Shown: positions 45,116 to 52,949 of the stretch, piece after piece
Position numbering within the stretch: position 1 is the stretch's first letter
How the letters are laid out: each line of letters opens with the position of its first letter
Source of the DNA: CAYVVT01 sp964454335
GTDB taxonomy: Bacteria; Fidelibacterota; UBA8477; JABMPR01
Reading direction: 5' to 3'
Assembly (NCBI GenBank): GCA_964454335.1
Contig: CAYVVT010000015.1
Location: 8,224 to 72,223, forward strand
DNA: 64,000 nt
Notes under the pieces: generated by a model
What the model saw: the letters and a program-made list of their open reading frames with translations, nothing else
What the model was told of the DNA's origin: nothing
The model's database searches: none
Translations under genes and position numbers: made by a program

Positions 45116-45565
45116 ATGTACAAGCTTCTGAAAATATTATCCACCACTCACCGCCAGCGCCGCGGATTCACCCTCCTGGAGATGGTGATTACCGTGAGTA
45201 TCATCGGCATCCTGGCTGCCCTCGTGGCACCAACCTACCTGGAGAACCAGGCTCAGGCAAAATTCGTCGTTTCCAAGAGCAATCTGCTCACCATCAAAAC
45301 AGCTTTCTCGAACTATTTTTTCCGCTCGGTATTTGCCGGCCGGGGCGGCGAATACGTGCCTGAACCCGGTGACAACAACATCACTACCAGCTGGGCCGCC
45401 AGCACCACGCTGTATGATGGTTCTACCGTACAGGAATTGTTCTCCGGTCATGAGATCATTTATAATCCCAACGGGAATCCATATCAGTACTTCATCCTTC
45501 CGGATACCTCAGGATTTCAGCTCACAGACTCGGATTTTGGCCTGGAAGTGTCCTTTAGACCCTGA
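45116..45565 (+). CDS. Minor pseudopilin (GspG/PilE-like)
   Basis: A prepilin of about 149 residues with a long leader (MYKLLKILSTTHRQRRG) and mature start FTLLEMVITVSIIGILAALV. The head has no Cys. The start could also be TTG at 45101, which has GAGAGG before it. It is the first of a run of minor pilin genes with small gaps or overlaps. Confidence 0.78.
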   Translation: MYKLLKILSTTHRQRRGFTLLEMVITVSIIGILAALVAPTYLENQAQAKFVVSKSNLLTIKTAFSNYFFRSVFAGRGGEYVPEPGDNNITTSWAASTTLYDGSTVQELFSGHEIIYNPNGNPYQYFILPDTSGFQLTDSDFGLEVSFRP

Positions 45566-45674
45566 TCACATTGAGATCCCGCCTGGATCAAAAGGGTTGG
45601 TGAATGTGTTCAAAACATTGGAAATTACTGCTGATCAGGTGAACTGAACCCACCTGAGATCGTTTACGGTCATC

Positions 45675-46181
45675 ATGATGAGACAAATGAAACATCATTT
45701 GGTACTTCCCTTCCGACATCTTAGTCCAGGATTTACCCTCGTGGAGCTGATCACCATTATGGCCATTTTGGGAGTAATCTCCGTCATAGCGATCTCCAAG
45801 TTCGGAACCATCGAATATGATGTAACCCAGCGGGTTGTCGCGGACAGATTTTTGGAAGAGATCAAATATGTACGGAATTATGCCATCACACAGCACGACA
45901 CGACCTGGCTGGTGATGGATGAGACCAACAATCAGTATGGGATCTACAGTGGACCCACTGCCCTTACCCGGGTGCTGATCCCTGATCCACATTCAACAAC
46001 AGCAGCCGTTATAGATCTGGATGATGAGTACAACCAGGTGAGTTTTACCTCCGATTTTGGTGGCAGTGACGAAGTGTACTTCAACTGGTGGGGTGAACCT
46101 TCCAGCGGGGGTCAGATCGTGATCAATGGGGATATTACCCTCGTACTGGAATCAGGAACAGGGATCATCTATGAGGATTGA
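45675..46181 (+). CDS. Minor pseudopilin (GspH/FimT-like)
   Basis: A 168-residue prepilin with leader ending HLSPG and mature start FTLVELITIMAILGVISVIA. The pattern after the helix (RVVADRFLEEIKYVRNYAIT) resembles GspH/FimT proteins. The start may be the first ATG or the in-frame ATGs at 45678 or 45687; no strong ribosome site is seen. Its end overlaps the next gene by 11 bases. Confidence 0.78.
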   Translation: MMRQMKHHLVLPFRHLSPGFTLVELITIMAILGVISVIAISKFGTIEYDVTQRVVADRFLEEIKYVRNYAITQHDTTWLVMDETNNQYGIYSGPTALTRVLIPDPHSTTAAVIDLDDEYNQVSFTSDFGGSDEVYFNWWGEPSSGGQIVINGDITLVLESGTGIIYED

Positions 46182-46662
46182 TCGAAAATCCAGCGCCTTT
46201 TCCATCCCTGACCTGATCATGGGTATGTTCATCATCGCCATTGCCCTCATCGGCATCATGTACGGTGAGCGCGCCTATATCGCCAATGCTGACAGAGTTG
46301 AGCTCGGTGTTCGTGGCGTCTCTCTCGGAAATGCAGTGATGAATACGATCCGGATGCATCGCTTCGATGAGAACACAAGTTCACCCTGGAGCTCAAGCCT
46401 GGGAAGCGACACCGGGGAAAGCTCAAGCTCCGACTATGATGATATTGATGATTATGCGGCGGCTTCATGGGATTTCAGTAGCCTCGGTTATACAGGTTTC
46501 TCGGTCACTACCCGGATCTTTTATGTTGATATCAACACCAGCTGGCTGGACAGTGTAGGTGGACCGACGCATTACAAGCGGATCATTGTGACCATAGATC
46601 ACACTGGTATGAAGAACTCCCTGAATTTCACCTCATTGCTTGCCTCTTTGGAGGGATCATGA
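46171..46662 (+). CDS. Minor pseudopilin (GspI/PilV-like) with atypical processing site
   Basis: A 163-residue protein starting at an ATG inside the end of the previous gene. The pilin-like helix is present (FSIPDLIMGMFIIAIALIGI), but the residue before the Phe is Ala instead of Gly and position 5 is Asp instead of Glu. Cleavage by PilD is still possible with Ala, but E5 is needed for normal pilin docking and methylation. It overlaps the next gene by four bases, as a standard GspH-I-J-K block would. Confidence 0.7.
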   Translation: MRIDRKSSAFSIPDLIMGMFIIAIALIGIMYGERAYIANADRVELGVRGVSLGNAVMNTIRMHRFDENTSSPWSSSLGSDTGESSSSDYDDIDDYAAASWDFSSLGYTGFSVTTRIFYVDINTSWLDSVGGPTHYKRIIVTIDHTGMKNSLNFTSLLASLEGS

Positions 46663-47192
46663 TGCGAATTCGCGATAACAGCGGATTCACCCTGGTGGAA
46701 ATGCTCGTCGGTATCATTCTGGCCGGGATCCTTATCGGCATCATTTCTGTGATGGTAGCTTCTACCTTCCGCACAATGAGCGAAGTCTCCATTCGTAAGA
46801 AAGTGGTTATGGATGGTGCTGCTGCAATTGCCCTGGTCCAGCGAGAGGTCATGACCATACGTCACAGTGATTCGCTACTAATTGCGGATGATGACCAGCT
46901 GAAGTTCACAAATACATGGGGTCACACGATTGATTATACCATAACTGCTGATAGTCTACATCGCAGCGTTGATGGAGGTACGGCTCAGATAGTAGCAACA
47001 CCCATTGCCAGCGGATCCACCACCTTTCATTATTACGATAGCTCGAATACTGAATTGACTTCAGTTCCGCTTGATGCCAGTAATCGGGCTGCTGTCCAGT
47101 TATTTGAATTCAGATTGAACATGACGGACCGCAGCAGCACAATTGGTTTTCTGGCGAGGATCTTCCCTGAAAACTACAGGATAGTCGAATAG
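46659..47192 (+). CDS. Minor pseudopilin (GspJ/PilW-like)
   Basis: A 177-residue prepilin with leader MMRIRDNSG and mature start FTLVEMLVGIILAGILIGII. A GGAGG ribosome site precedes the ATG, which overlaps the previous stop (ATGA). In the GspH-I-J-K order it takes the J place; the family forms the tip complex with I and K. Confidence 0.78.
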   Translation: MMRIRDNSGFTLVEMLVGIILAGILIGIISVMVASTFRTMSEVSIRKKVVMDGAAAIALVQREVMTIRHSDSLLIADDDQLKFTNTWGHTIDYTITADSLHRSVDGGTAQIVATPIASGSTTFHYYDSSNTELTSVPLDASNRAAVQLFEFRLNMTDRSSTIGFLARIFPENYRIVE

Positions 47193-47202
47193 GGGTTATT
47201 CG

Positions 47203-48519
47203 ATGACGAAAGGAGTAATGCACAACGATCGACGAATGGGTTCACCAGGATATGGATTCACTATTACCGCCATCGTATCGGCTACCATCATGGGGATTGT
47301 TGTATTGAGTTTTAACCGCATGGCCTCGGTACAGTCCAGTGTCTTCACTGACCAGTATACCGCCAGTCAGGCCCACTGGTCAGCTCTCTCAGGCATCCAA
47401 TTTGGCCTCATGGAATCCATCGAAGGAGTCTATGATGATCTGGGTGCTAAACCTTTTTTTCTGGGGGATGTTGATGTAGATACCAGCGATACGGATGACG
47501 ACGGATCAGCGCTTCCAGAATACTGGACCCGTTTCACCAGCCAGGCGACAGTGGTAAATGCGGAACGCAGACTGCGTTTTCTAGCGGTGATATCCATGAG
47601 ATCAGTATGGGGGGATGTATCGATCATCGAGGGGACGGGCGATTTTGATATCGGTAACAATGCTACTCTGAACGACTCACTTTACATCGGTCAGAATATT
47701 ACTATAGCCACAAGCGCGTCCATTGGGGAATCGCCGAATGATGCCACACATATTTACTATCCTTCAGCAAAATCAATGACGGTCAATGGTTCTCATCCCA
47801 ATCTCACCTATGGTCAACACCGCTATGATGAGCTCTTCATCCCCACTTTTGATGGAGATCCATACGACAGCCTGCTAACAACGGCGGCCAGTTCCGGCAC
47901 CGGCAACCTGCGATTCAGAAAAAATTCTATGGATACCCTCGATCTGACAACCTACCCCGATAGCACCCTTTACTGTAGTGGTACGGTCTCAGTTGAAGGT
48001 GTCTATATCAAAGGGGGTACACTGGAACGTCCAGGCATAATCGCTGCCTCAAATACCATAACCTTGCGCGCGAAACAGGTTGGCGCAAACCTGCATCAGG
48101 TCAGGGCCGATGACAATGTCATCCTGGTATCTGGAGTTGACATCTTTATACAGGATTCAACCTACTTCGGAGAGGATCACACATCAGAGCTGCCCCAGTG
48201 GTCAGAAGCAGCGAATTTGGCATTTGCCAAAAGAGATATCAGGCTACAGGATGAGGCAACATTGTGGGGTCAGTGGTACGCTGCAGACGATATTCAAATC
48301 CTGGCCACCGGATATGGGATCGCTTATGCTCCGCAACGATTCACTTTCAGTTCTGCAGACGGGTATTTCGAAGGTGCCATCTTTGCCGCGGAGTATTTTG
48401 GCAACAGCGGATTGAATTATTTTGACGTTGGACAATTGAACCTGACCTATCACTATCATGAGGAATGGTTCAAAACACAGCAACTGGGATTCTCAGATCG
48501 AACACTGCGGGAATATTGA
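47203..48519 (+). CDS. PilX/GspK-like large minor pilin with extended beta-rich head
   Basis: A 438-residue protein with a pilin-like N-terminal helix (GFTITAIVSATIMGIVVLSF); the residue at +5 is Ala, not Glu, as in GspK-type tip proteins. The remaining 400 residues are rich in Asp, Thr, Ser and Tyr with short repetitive beta motifs (LNDSLYIGQNITIATSASIG, GTVSVEGVYIKGG) and look like a beta-helix. This is larger than the usual GspK. It closes the pilin block and may form an adhesive pilus tip. The start is the ATG at 47203; 47218 is possible. Confidence 0.68.
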   Translation: MTKGVMHNDRRMGSPGYGFTITAIVSATIMGIVVLSFNRMASVQSSVFTDQYTASQAHWSALSGIQFGLMESIEGVYDDLGAKPFFLGDVDVDTSDTDDDGSALPEYWTRFTSQATVVNAERRLRFLAVISMRSVWGDVSIIEGTGDFDIGNNATLNDSLYIGQNITIATSASIGESPNDATHIYYPSAKSMTVNGSHPNLTYGQHRYDELFIPTFDGDPYDSLLTTAASSGTGNLRFRKNSMDTLDLTTYPDSTLYCSGTVSVEGVYIKGGTLERPGIIAASNTITLRAKQVGANLHQVRADDNVILVSGVDIFIQDSTYFGEDHTSELPQWSEAANLAFAKRDIRLQDEATLWGQWYAADDIQILATGYGIAYAPQRFTFSSADGYFEGAIFAAEYFGNSGLNYFDVGQLNLTYHYHEEWFKTQQLGFSDRTLREY

Positions 48520-48568
48520 AAAGCAATGGTTTGAGAGTACGGCTTAACAGGGTAAATTTGACCCTCTC

Positions 48569-48784
48569 ATGATCATCACGACAGCAGATATCCTTACCGC
48601 ATTTGGTATCTTCTTTATTCTTATTGGTTTTTTCCTGCTGCTGTGGCCGCGAAAGGTAGTCAACGCTGTGGGAAAGAGGGATCGTCTATTCAACATAGAC
48701 ACATTGGTATATACCAACCGGTATATCTTTGGCCCCTTGCTGCTTCTGGCAAGTGCTTATTTTTTCTACCAGATCTTCAAATGA
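48569..48784 (+). CDS. Small two-helix membrane protein (a)
   Basis: A 71-residue protein with two membrane helices (ILTAFGIFFILIGFFLLLW and IFGPLLLLASAYFFYQIF) joined by a basic loop containing NRYIFG. Its plan matches the next gene (helix, PK/RK, loop ending in (N/H)R.(I/T)FG, helix). No family is recognised. It follows the last pilin by 49 bases. Confidence 0.55.
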   Translation: MIITTADILTAFGIFFILIGFFLLLWPRKVVNAVGKRDRLFNIDTLVYTNRYIFGPLLLLASAYFFYQIFK

Positions 48785-48846
48785 GGGGTTGATGTGATCA
48801 TGAACAACCATCAGATGTTGCTTCGGTTATGCTTTAAGCTGGGGAT

Positions 48847-49047
48847 ATGATGACCACCACTTTCTTAATCGTTGGTTTGATCGCCCTCATCGCGGGAATT
48901 GCCCTGATATTCGCCCCGAAGGGTATGATCAGGGCTGGAGAGTTCTTTAACAGATTGCGGATACGTAACTATATCACGACCCATCGGAATACCTTTGGTG
49001 TTATGTTCATTGTAGTTGGCATTTTATGCCTCATCCTTTCGCGTTGA
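48847..49047 (+). CDS. Small two-helix membrane protein (b)
   Basis: A 66-residue protein of the same build as the preceding one: a hydrophobic N-terminal helix (FLIVGLIALIAGIALIFAPK), a basic loop with THRNTFG, and a C-terminal helix (VMFIVVGILCLILSR). The two are probably a tandem duplication. The function is unknown. Confidence 0.5.
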   Translation: MMTTTFLIVGLIALIAGIALIFAPKGMIRAGEFFNRLRIRNYITTHRNTFGVMFIVVGILCLILSR

Positions 49048-49098
49048 AAGGTGGGGTATGTGAATAATTAAGATGGAAATCCATCTGGGAGGCTGATC

Positions 49099-49950
49099 AT
49101 GAAGATCATATCAATAACCAGCTTACTCATCTTTATGCTGGCTGGAATAATCTGGGCACAAGCTGAAAACTATGTTGTTCCCGCAGGGACGACCAACAAT
49201 TTTGATATTTCACTGACTTCTGGTGATATCATCATTTTTCCTAATGCGAGACAGAATGGGTCCTGTACCACCACCACAGGTGATATCAATGTAGGCGAGA
49301 GCAGTCGGGTAGATAAGCTCATCTCAACTTATAGTGGATACGTCACCATTGGTGCCAACGCAACAACTAAAGATGTTCAGACTGAATCAGGCGGAATCAG
49401 GATCGAGGCTGGCGCTACCATTCGAGGTGATGTTACAAGCACGAATGGCGATATTGATATTGATCCGGGTGCAACGGTTGAAGGTAGCGTGGAGTCGACT
49501 TTCGGAAATATCGTCATAAAAGGAGCAACAATAGAGGACGATGTGATCACCAAGGACGGTGATATCGTAGTCAACGATGCTTCGAACGTGGAAGGGAACA
49601 TTGAGGTCGAAAGCCGCGGTGCCGGAACGCATGCTCCGCTCTATGTCCATATCGGGAATTGCTCAATAGTCGATGGTGATGTCGAGGCGGCCGATGATGA
49701 CGATAATGTGATAGTTGATTTTAATTGTGGACGTGTGGATGGGGCGCTTACGGATGTAGAAACCCAGGGTACCGAGTGGACGGTTGGTGCTGAAGCCCCT
49801 CCCGGCTACGTCGTTATCTGTCATAAACCTGGAACACCTGCCGAGCAGACCATGACCATCCCGGAGCAGGCCTTGCAGGGACATCTGAGACACGGAGATA
49901 CCATTGGCCCGTGCGACGGTGGTGGTGGAAATTGCGTTGACTGCAATTAG
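49099..49950 (+). CDS. Exported bactofilin-like repeat protein with CHKPGTP motif
   Basis: A 283-residue protein with a signal peptide (SLLIFMLAGIIWAQA). Residues about 30-220 are stacked short repeats with GDI or GDV at turn positions (TGDINVG, RGDVTSTNGDIDIDPGATVE, EGSVEST), the look of a bactofilin-type beta-helix. The last 50 residues contain VVICHKPGTPAEQTMTIP and GHLRHGDTIGPC, a compact Cys/His motif seen at the ends of many secreted proteins. Bactofilins are normally cytoplasmic, so an exported version is notable. A TGGGAGG ribosome site precedes the ATG and a hairpin terminator follows. Confidence 0.7.
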   Translation: MKIISITSLLIFMLAGIIWAQAENYVVPAGTTNNFDISLTSGDIIIFPNARQNGSCTTTTGDINVGESSRVDKLISTYSGYVTIGANATTKDVQTESGGIRIEAGATIRGDVTSTNGDIDIDPGATVEGSVESTFGNIVIKGATIEDDVITKDGDIVVNDASNVEGNIEVESRGAGTHAPLYVHIGNCSIVDGDVEAADDDDNVIVDFNCGRVDGALTDVETQGTEWTVGAEAPPGYVVICHKPGTPAEQTMTIPEQALQGHLRHGDTIGPCDGGGGNCVDCN

Positions 49951-50018
49951 GACGATATTGAGGGTGTACTGCTGAGCTATCCTGCCGGAACACACTGACA
50001 TTCAACATAGAGAAACAG

Positions 50019-50038
50019 AGGCCACCGACCGGTGGCCT
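50019..50038 (+). terminator. Hairpin terminator after the bactofilin-like gene
   Basis: An 8-base-pair GC-rich stem AGGCCACC/GGTGGCCT with loop GACC, followed by TT, 69 bases after the stop codon. Confidence 0.7.
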
Positions 50039-50050
50039 TTCGTATTAGCT

Positions 50051-50093
50051 GTCATCACCAGCCTGCTGCCGTACAGCGGCCGGCAGGCAATGA
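50051..50093. repeat. Partial twin-hairpin repeat A
   Basis: Starts with GTCATCACCA and ends GGCAATGA, keeping only the second arm of the element with the GC-rich stem CCTGC...GCAGG. It is a shortened copy of the elements described at 50129. Confidence 0.6.
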
Positions 50094-50128
50094 AGGGTTT
50101 GGAGTACTTCCAGAATACTCACATTGAT

Positions 50129-50264
50129 GTCATCACGAGGGTTGTCCGGTGGACAACCCGTGGTGATCTGCGTAGACATGTCCAGGACGCACTGGATTGC
50201 CACGCACAGTCCGCCGGACTGTGCTCGCCCGCCTGCTGCCGTACAGCGGCCGGCAGGCAATGAC
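50129..50264. repeat. Twin-hairpin repeat B
   Basis: A 136-base element that begins GTCATCACGAGG and ends GGCAATGAC. The left half folds as ATCAC..GGGTTGTCC/GGACAACCC..GTGAT. A linker GTAGACATGTCCAGGACGCA follows. The right half begins ATTGCCACG and ends with CAATGAC; inside it CACAGTCC/GGACTGTG and CCTGC/GCAGG pair. The other copies keep the outer parts but differ at the stem tips. Confidence 0.8.
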
Positions 50265-50280
50265 AAGTTCAATGCGATTC

Positions 50281-50318
50281 GCCCACCTGCTGCCGTGCAG
50301 CGGCCGGCAGGCAATGAC
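50281..50318. repeat. Partial twin-hairpin repeat B'
   Basis: A copy of only the GC-rich last stem of element B (CCTGCTGCCG ... CGGCCGGCAGG) ending in GCAATGAC. It lies 16 bases after B. Confidence 0.6.
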
Positions 50319-50353
50319 GGGTTTGGGACTTACTGGTGAGGAATGAGAATACT

Positions 50354-50483
50354 GTCATCACGAGGAGCCATTTATGGCGACGTGGTGATCTGCGGAGACT
50401 TACCTATGACAGACTAGATTGCCACGCCCCGCCTCAGCGGGGCTCGCCCGCCTGCTGTCGCACAGCGGCCGGCAGGCAATGAC
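50354..50483. repeat. Twin-hairpin repeat C
   Basis: A 130-base element with the same ends (GTCATCACGAGG ... GGCAATGAC). Its left stem tip is GCCAT/ATGGC and its right one CCCCGC/GCGGGG, different from B yet still self-complementary. It ends six bases before the stop codon of the GIY-YIG gene on the opposite strand. Confidence 0.8.
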
Positions 50484-50488
50484 AGGTG

Positions 50489-50779
50489 TTACAGCAGCTC
50501 AGTCCCCAGATCCCTCCACTCAGGATTCATTGAATTAATCAGTCCCTCCTTCCTTGCCCTGTTCCCCTTCTTGATCTGCTTCTCCCTGTCGATAGCCTGG
50601 TCGATGGAGTCGAACGTTTCATAGTACACGAGTTGGTCGACATTGTATCGGAAGGTGAAAGATCTTCTGTTAATTCTGTCCTTGTGATCTGCAACCCTAT
50701 CCACCAGAGATGTTGTTACGCCAGTATATAAGACTGTTTTGCGTGTATTGGTCATGATGTAAACGTATGCCTTTGACAT
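50489..50779 (-). CDS. GIY-YIG nuclease-domain protein
   Basis: A 96-residue single-domain protein with the GIY-YIG core: YVYIMTN, then VLYTGVTTSL, the Arg in RVADHK and the Glu in DREKQIKK. This matches the small bacterial UPF0213/YhbQ-like group. The family includes DNA endonucleases; the small group is poorly characterised. AAGGA lies 8 bases before the ATG. Twin-hairpin repeats lie on both sides (C ends 6 bases past the stop; D begins 79 bases before the start), which suggests a link between the nuclease and the repeats. Confidence 0.85.
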   Translation of the reverse strand: MSKAYVYIMTNTRKTVLYTGVTTSLVDRVADHKDRINRRSFTFRYNVDQLVYYETFDSIDQAIDREKQIKKGNRARKEGLINSMNPEWRDLGTELL

Positions 50780-50857
50780 TTATTGAATCCTTGATGTGGT
50801 GGGTTAATGCGTAATCATGCTAACTTAATTCGTATCAGCAACACAATCCGAATTAAA

Positions 50858-50982
50858 GTCATCACGAGGGTTGTCCGGTGGACAACCCGTGGTGATCTGC
50901 GTAGACTTGTTCAGGTCCGACTGGATTGCCACGTCGCTCACATTCCCCGCTGATGCGGGAAACGATCGCTCCTCGCAATGAC
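50858..50982. repeat. Twin-hairpin repeat D
   Basis: A 125-base element. The left half is the same as in B (GGGTTGTCC/GGACAACCC). The right half begins ATTGCCACGTCGCTC and ends GCTCCTCGCAATGAC, with a CCCCGC/GCGGG tip. The ends GTCATCACGAGG and CCTCGCAATGAC are imperfect inverted repeats. Confidence 0.8.
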
Positions 50983-51017
50983 GGGTTTGGTGTACTTACA
51001 GGAAGGCTCAGTTAAAT

Positions 51018-51188
51018 GTCATCACCAGCCTGCGTGCCTTCGGCTGGCAAGCGAGGGTCCGCCGCTGCGAAATGACGCGGGACGCTTGTCCATCGAAGCC
51101 TTGGCGTAGATGGATGTTGATCTGCGTAGAAGTGCCCGGGACGTACTGGATTGCCACGCACAGTCCACCGGACTGTGCTCGCAATGAC
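51018..51188. repeat. Twin-hairpin repeat E, rearranged
   Basis: A 171-base element whose left half is scrambled (GTCATCACCAGCCTGCGTGC, then AAATGACGCGGG) but whose linker (GATCTGCGTAGAAGTG) and right half (ATTGCCACGCACAGTCC/GGACTGTG ... CAATGAC) are those of the family. It may be a nested insertion of one copy into another. Confidence 0.6.
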
Positions 51189-51204
51189 AATTTCAATGCG
51201 ATTC

Positions 51205-51242
51205 GCCCACCTGCTGCCGTACAGCGGCCGGCAGGCAATGAC
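51205..51242. repeat. Partial twin-hairpin repeat E'
   Basis: A GC-rich last stem (CCTGCTGCCG ... CGGCCGGCAGG) ending in GCAATGAC, sitting 16 bases after E exactly as B' sits after B. This suggests that B-B' and E-E' were copied as one block. Confidence 0.6.
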
Positions 51243-51277
51243 GGAATTGGGACTAACCGGTGAGGAATGTGAATAAT

Positions 51278-51399
51278 GTCATCACGAGGAGCCCTGCAGG
51301 GCGACGTGGTGATCTGCGTAGACCTGCCCAGGACGCACTGGATTGCCACGTCGCTCACATTCCCCGCTGATGCGGGAAACGATCGCTCCTCGCAATGAC
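51278..51399. repeat. Twin-hairpin repeat F
   Basis: A 122-base element with the regular ends. The left tip is GCCCTGCAGGGC, a further self-complementary variant; the right half is the same as in D. It ends 40 bases before the DUF1207 gene. Confidence 0.8.
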
Positions 51400-51438
51400 A
51401 AATTCGTCATCGAAATGACGGATCAGACCTAATACGTG

Positions 51439-52323
51439 CTATAGATTGAAATAAACACCAACCCCCAACAATTGGACCAACTGATATTCAAGCGTGCTGT
51501 AGGGCAGATGTCCGTTATAGTACTCCACCAGGAATTTCACCGGGTTGTCAGGATCAAACTGAACTTCGATACCCAGCGCCGTTTTCACATTCGGCCGATA
51601 CTCATTCTCCTCGAAGATCTTGACGTGCGTACCATGGACCCAGGTGATATTCATAAGGTGGCCAATGGGTTTATTCAGGAAATAACCTCCCTGTAGCATG
51701 ATCCGTTCCCTCACCGTGTGGGGGCTGATATTATATCCGAAACCGACATATGTGCGCAAGTGTCCGCGTTGGGTATCTCTGGTGAGACTGAGTTGTTCAT
51801 AGTTCAGCGTATTCGGGGTCGGGCGTGTGATCTCGTTGCGGATGATATAGTCGTCACCGAGATGCGAGGATTGATGGAAGAGCAGCAGTTTGTAACAGCG
51901 CTCCCCGCGACGGTGATGGATCACTCCTCCGATCCGGTAATCGATGTTCTGCAAACCTCCCAGGTAAGCCTCGCCGGCATCCACCACGCTGTGCTGGCTG
52001 TGGATCCCGAACTCGATGCCGAACTCCAGGTCTCTACCGGCAGCATCCTGCCAGCGCAGCAGCATCCTCTGGAATCCGATATTCAACGGACTGTAGAGTT
52101 TCTGACCTGATTCCCCCCGTACAGAATAGCTGAGGATACTGCCACTGATCTGGGGAGCGTGAGGATCCAGGGTCACGGGCTGGAGCAGCGTCCCGGAAGG
52201 CAGCAACGTTATCTCCTGTGTCCATCCCGGGGTGAGTCCCACCAGAATGAGATGGGTCACCAGCAGCCAGAATTTCAGGTGAGACATTCTAAAAAAGAGA
52301 TCAAATGGAGTGTGCTTCATCAT
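51439..52323 (-). CDS. DUF1207-type outer-membrane beta-barrel
   Basis: A protein of about 294 residues with a signal sequence (FWLLVTHLILVGLTPGWTQ) and many amphipathic beta-strands. It resembles the DUF1207 family: LLQPVTLDPHAPQISGSI near the N-terminus, FGIEFGIHSQHSVVDAGEAY, RIGGVIHHRRG and LLLFHQSSHLGDDYI. The last strand ends GVGVYFNL, as barrels do. Function is unknown; such proteins may be transport or lipid-handling barrels. The start is uncertain (52368, 52323 or 52287), with no clear ribosome site. Confidence 0.7.
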   Translation of the reverse strand: MMKHTPFDLFFRMSHLKFWLLVTHLILVGLTPGWTQEITLLPSGTLLQPVTLDPHAPQISGSILSYSVRGESGQKLYSPLNIGFQRMLLRWQDAAGRDLEFGIEFGIHSQHSVVDAGEAYLGGLQNIDYRIGGVIHHRRGERCYKLLLFHQSSHLGDDYIIRNEITRPTPNTLNYEQLSLTRDTQRGHLRTYVGFGYNISPHTVRERIMLQGGYFLNKPIGHLMNITWVHGTHVKIFEENEYRPNVKTALGIEVQFDPDNPVKFLVEYYNGHLPYSTLEYQLVQLLGVGVYFNL

Positions 52324-52432
52324 CGAAACATATGGCCCCAGGCAGTGGCATTCAATATCTCGTTGCACATGGCCGGGCTAAGGGTAAACTGTCAGCGGTC
52401 TTGAGTTGGAGTACATTGAGAAGGAGTGAAGA

Positions 52433-52873
52433 TTGAAGAAGATCCAGTACCTTTTAATACCCCTGATGCTGATCGTAGCCTGTAGCAAAACATCGTCCGT
52501 GGACCAGAAGTATGCTGAGGATGTCATGGCAGCGTTCGCCATCCAGGAAAATCAATACCAGATGGCAATACAGCATGCGACGAACGACTCTGCGCGTGGT
52601 TCAATGGGTCATGGCATGGGCATCGAGATGTGGAACATGTCCCTCTTCGAGATGTCCGAGATCCTCAGTGACATCCATGCAGATGGAGTAAATGAGGAAT
52701 TGGTGGTGGCAGTGGCAGAACTGATCGATGCAGCAGATGATTTCATCGACTTCTACACAAAAGCGGATTCAAGCACCAAGCAGATCGATATTGCCAAACG
52801 TGGTGATCGCGTGCAGAGACAGAAGATCGCCATCAGAGAATTATTCACTGAGAAGGATTTAATCGAAGATTAG
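52433..52873 (+). CDS. Small lipoprotein of unknown function
   Basis: A 146-residue protein with a lipoprotein signal (MKKIQYLLIPLMLIVAC) and a mainly helical mature part. It has a Met- and His-rich patch (GSMGHGMGIEMWNMS) that might bind copper or heme, but no family is recognised. The start is TTG with AAGGAG six bases upstream. It is divergent from the DUF1207 gene and followed by a strong terminator. Confidence 0.65.
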   Translation: MKKIQYLLIPLMLIVACSKTSSVDQKYAEDVMAAFAIQENQYQMAIQHATNDSARGSMGHGMGIEMWNMSLFEMSEILSDIHADGVNEELVVAVAELIDAADDFIDFYTKADSSTKQIDIAKRGDRVQRQKIAIRELFTEKDLIED

Positions 52874-52898
52874 ACCACCAGACCTGTCAGGAATGAAA

Positions 52899-52926
52899 AA
52901 GGCTGCCGGGTGGCAGCCTTTTTTTT
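52899..52926. terminator. Strong rho-independent terminator
   Basis: A 9-base-pair stem AAGGCTGCC/GGCAGCCTT with loop GGGT followed by a run of T on the plus strand, and preceded by A residues. It can end both the lipoprotein gene and the opposing HPt gene. Confidence 0.9.
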
Positions 52927-52949
52927 AATTGTCTGACCTGGAGCCCGGT

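Noticed and set aside
50051..51399. Possible CRISPR array in the repeat block
   Set aside because: Units are over 100 bases, irregularly spaced, self-complementary and separated by a gene; there are no short direct repeats with unique spacers.
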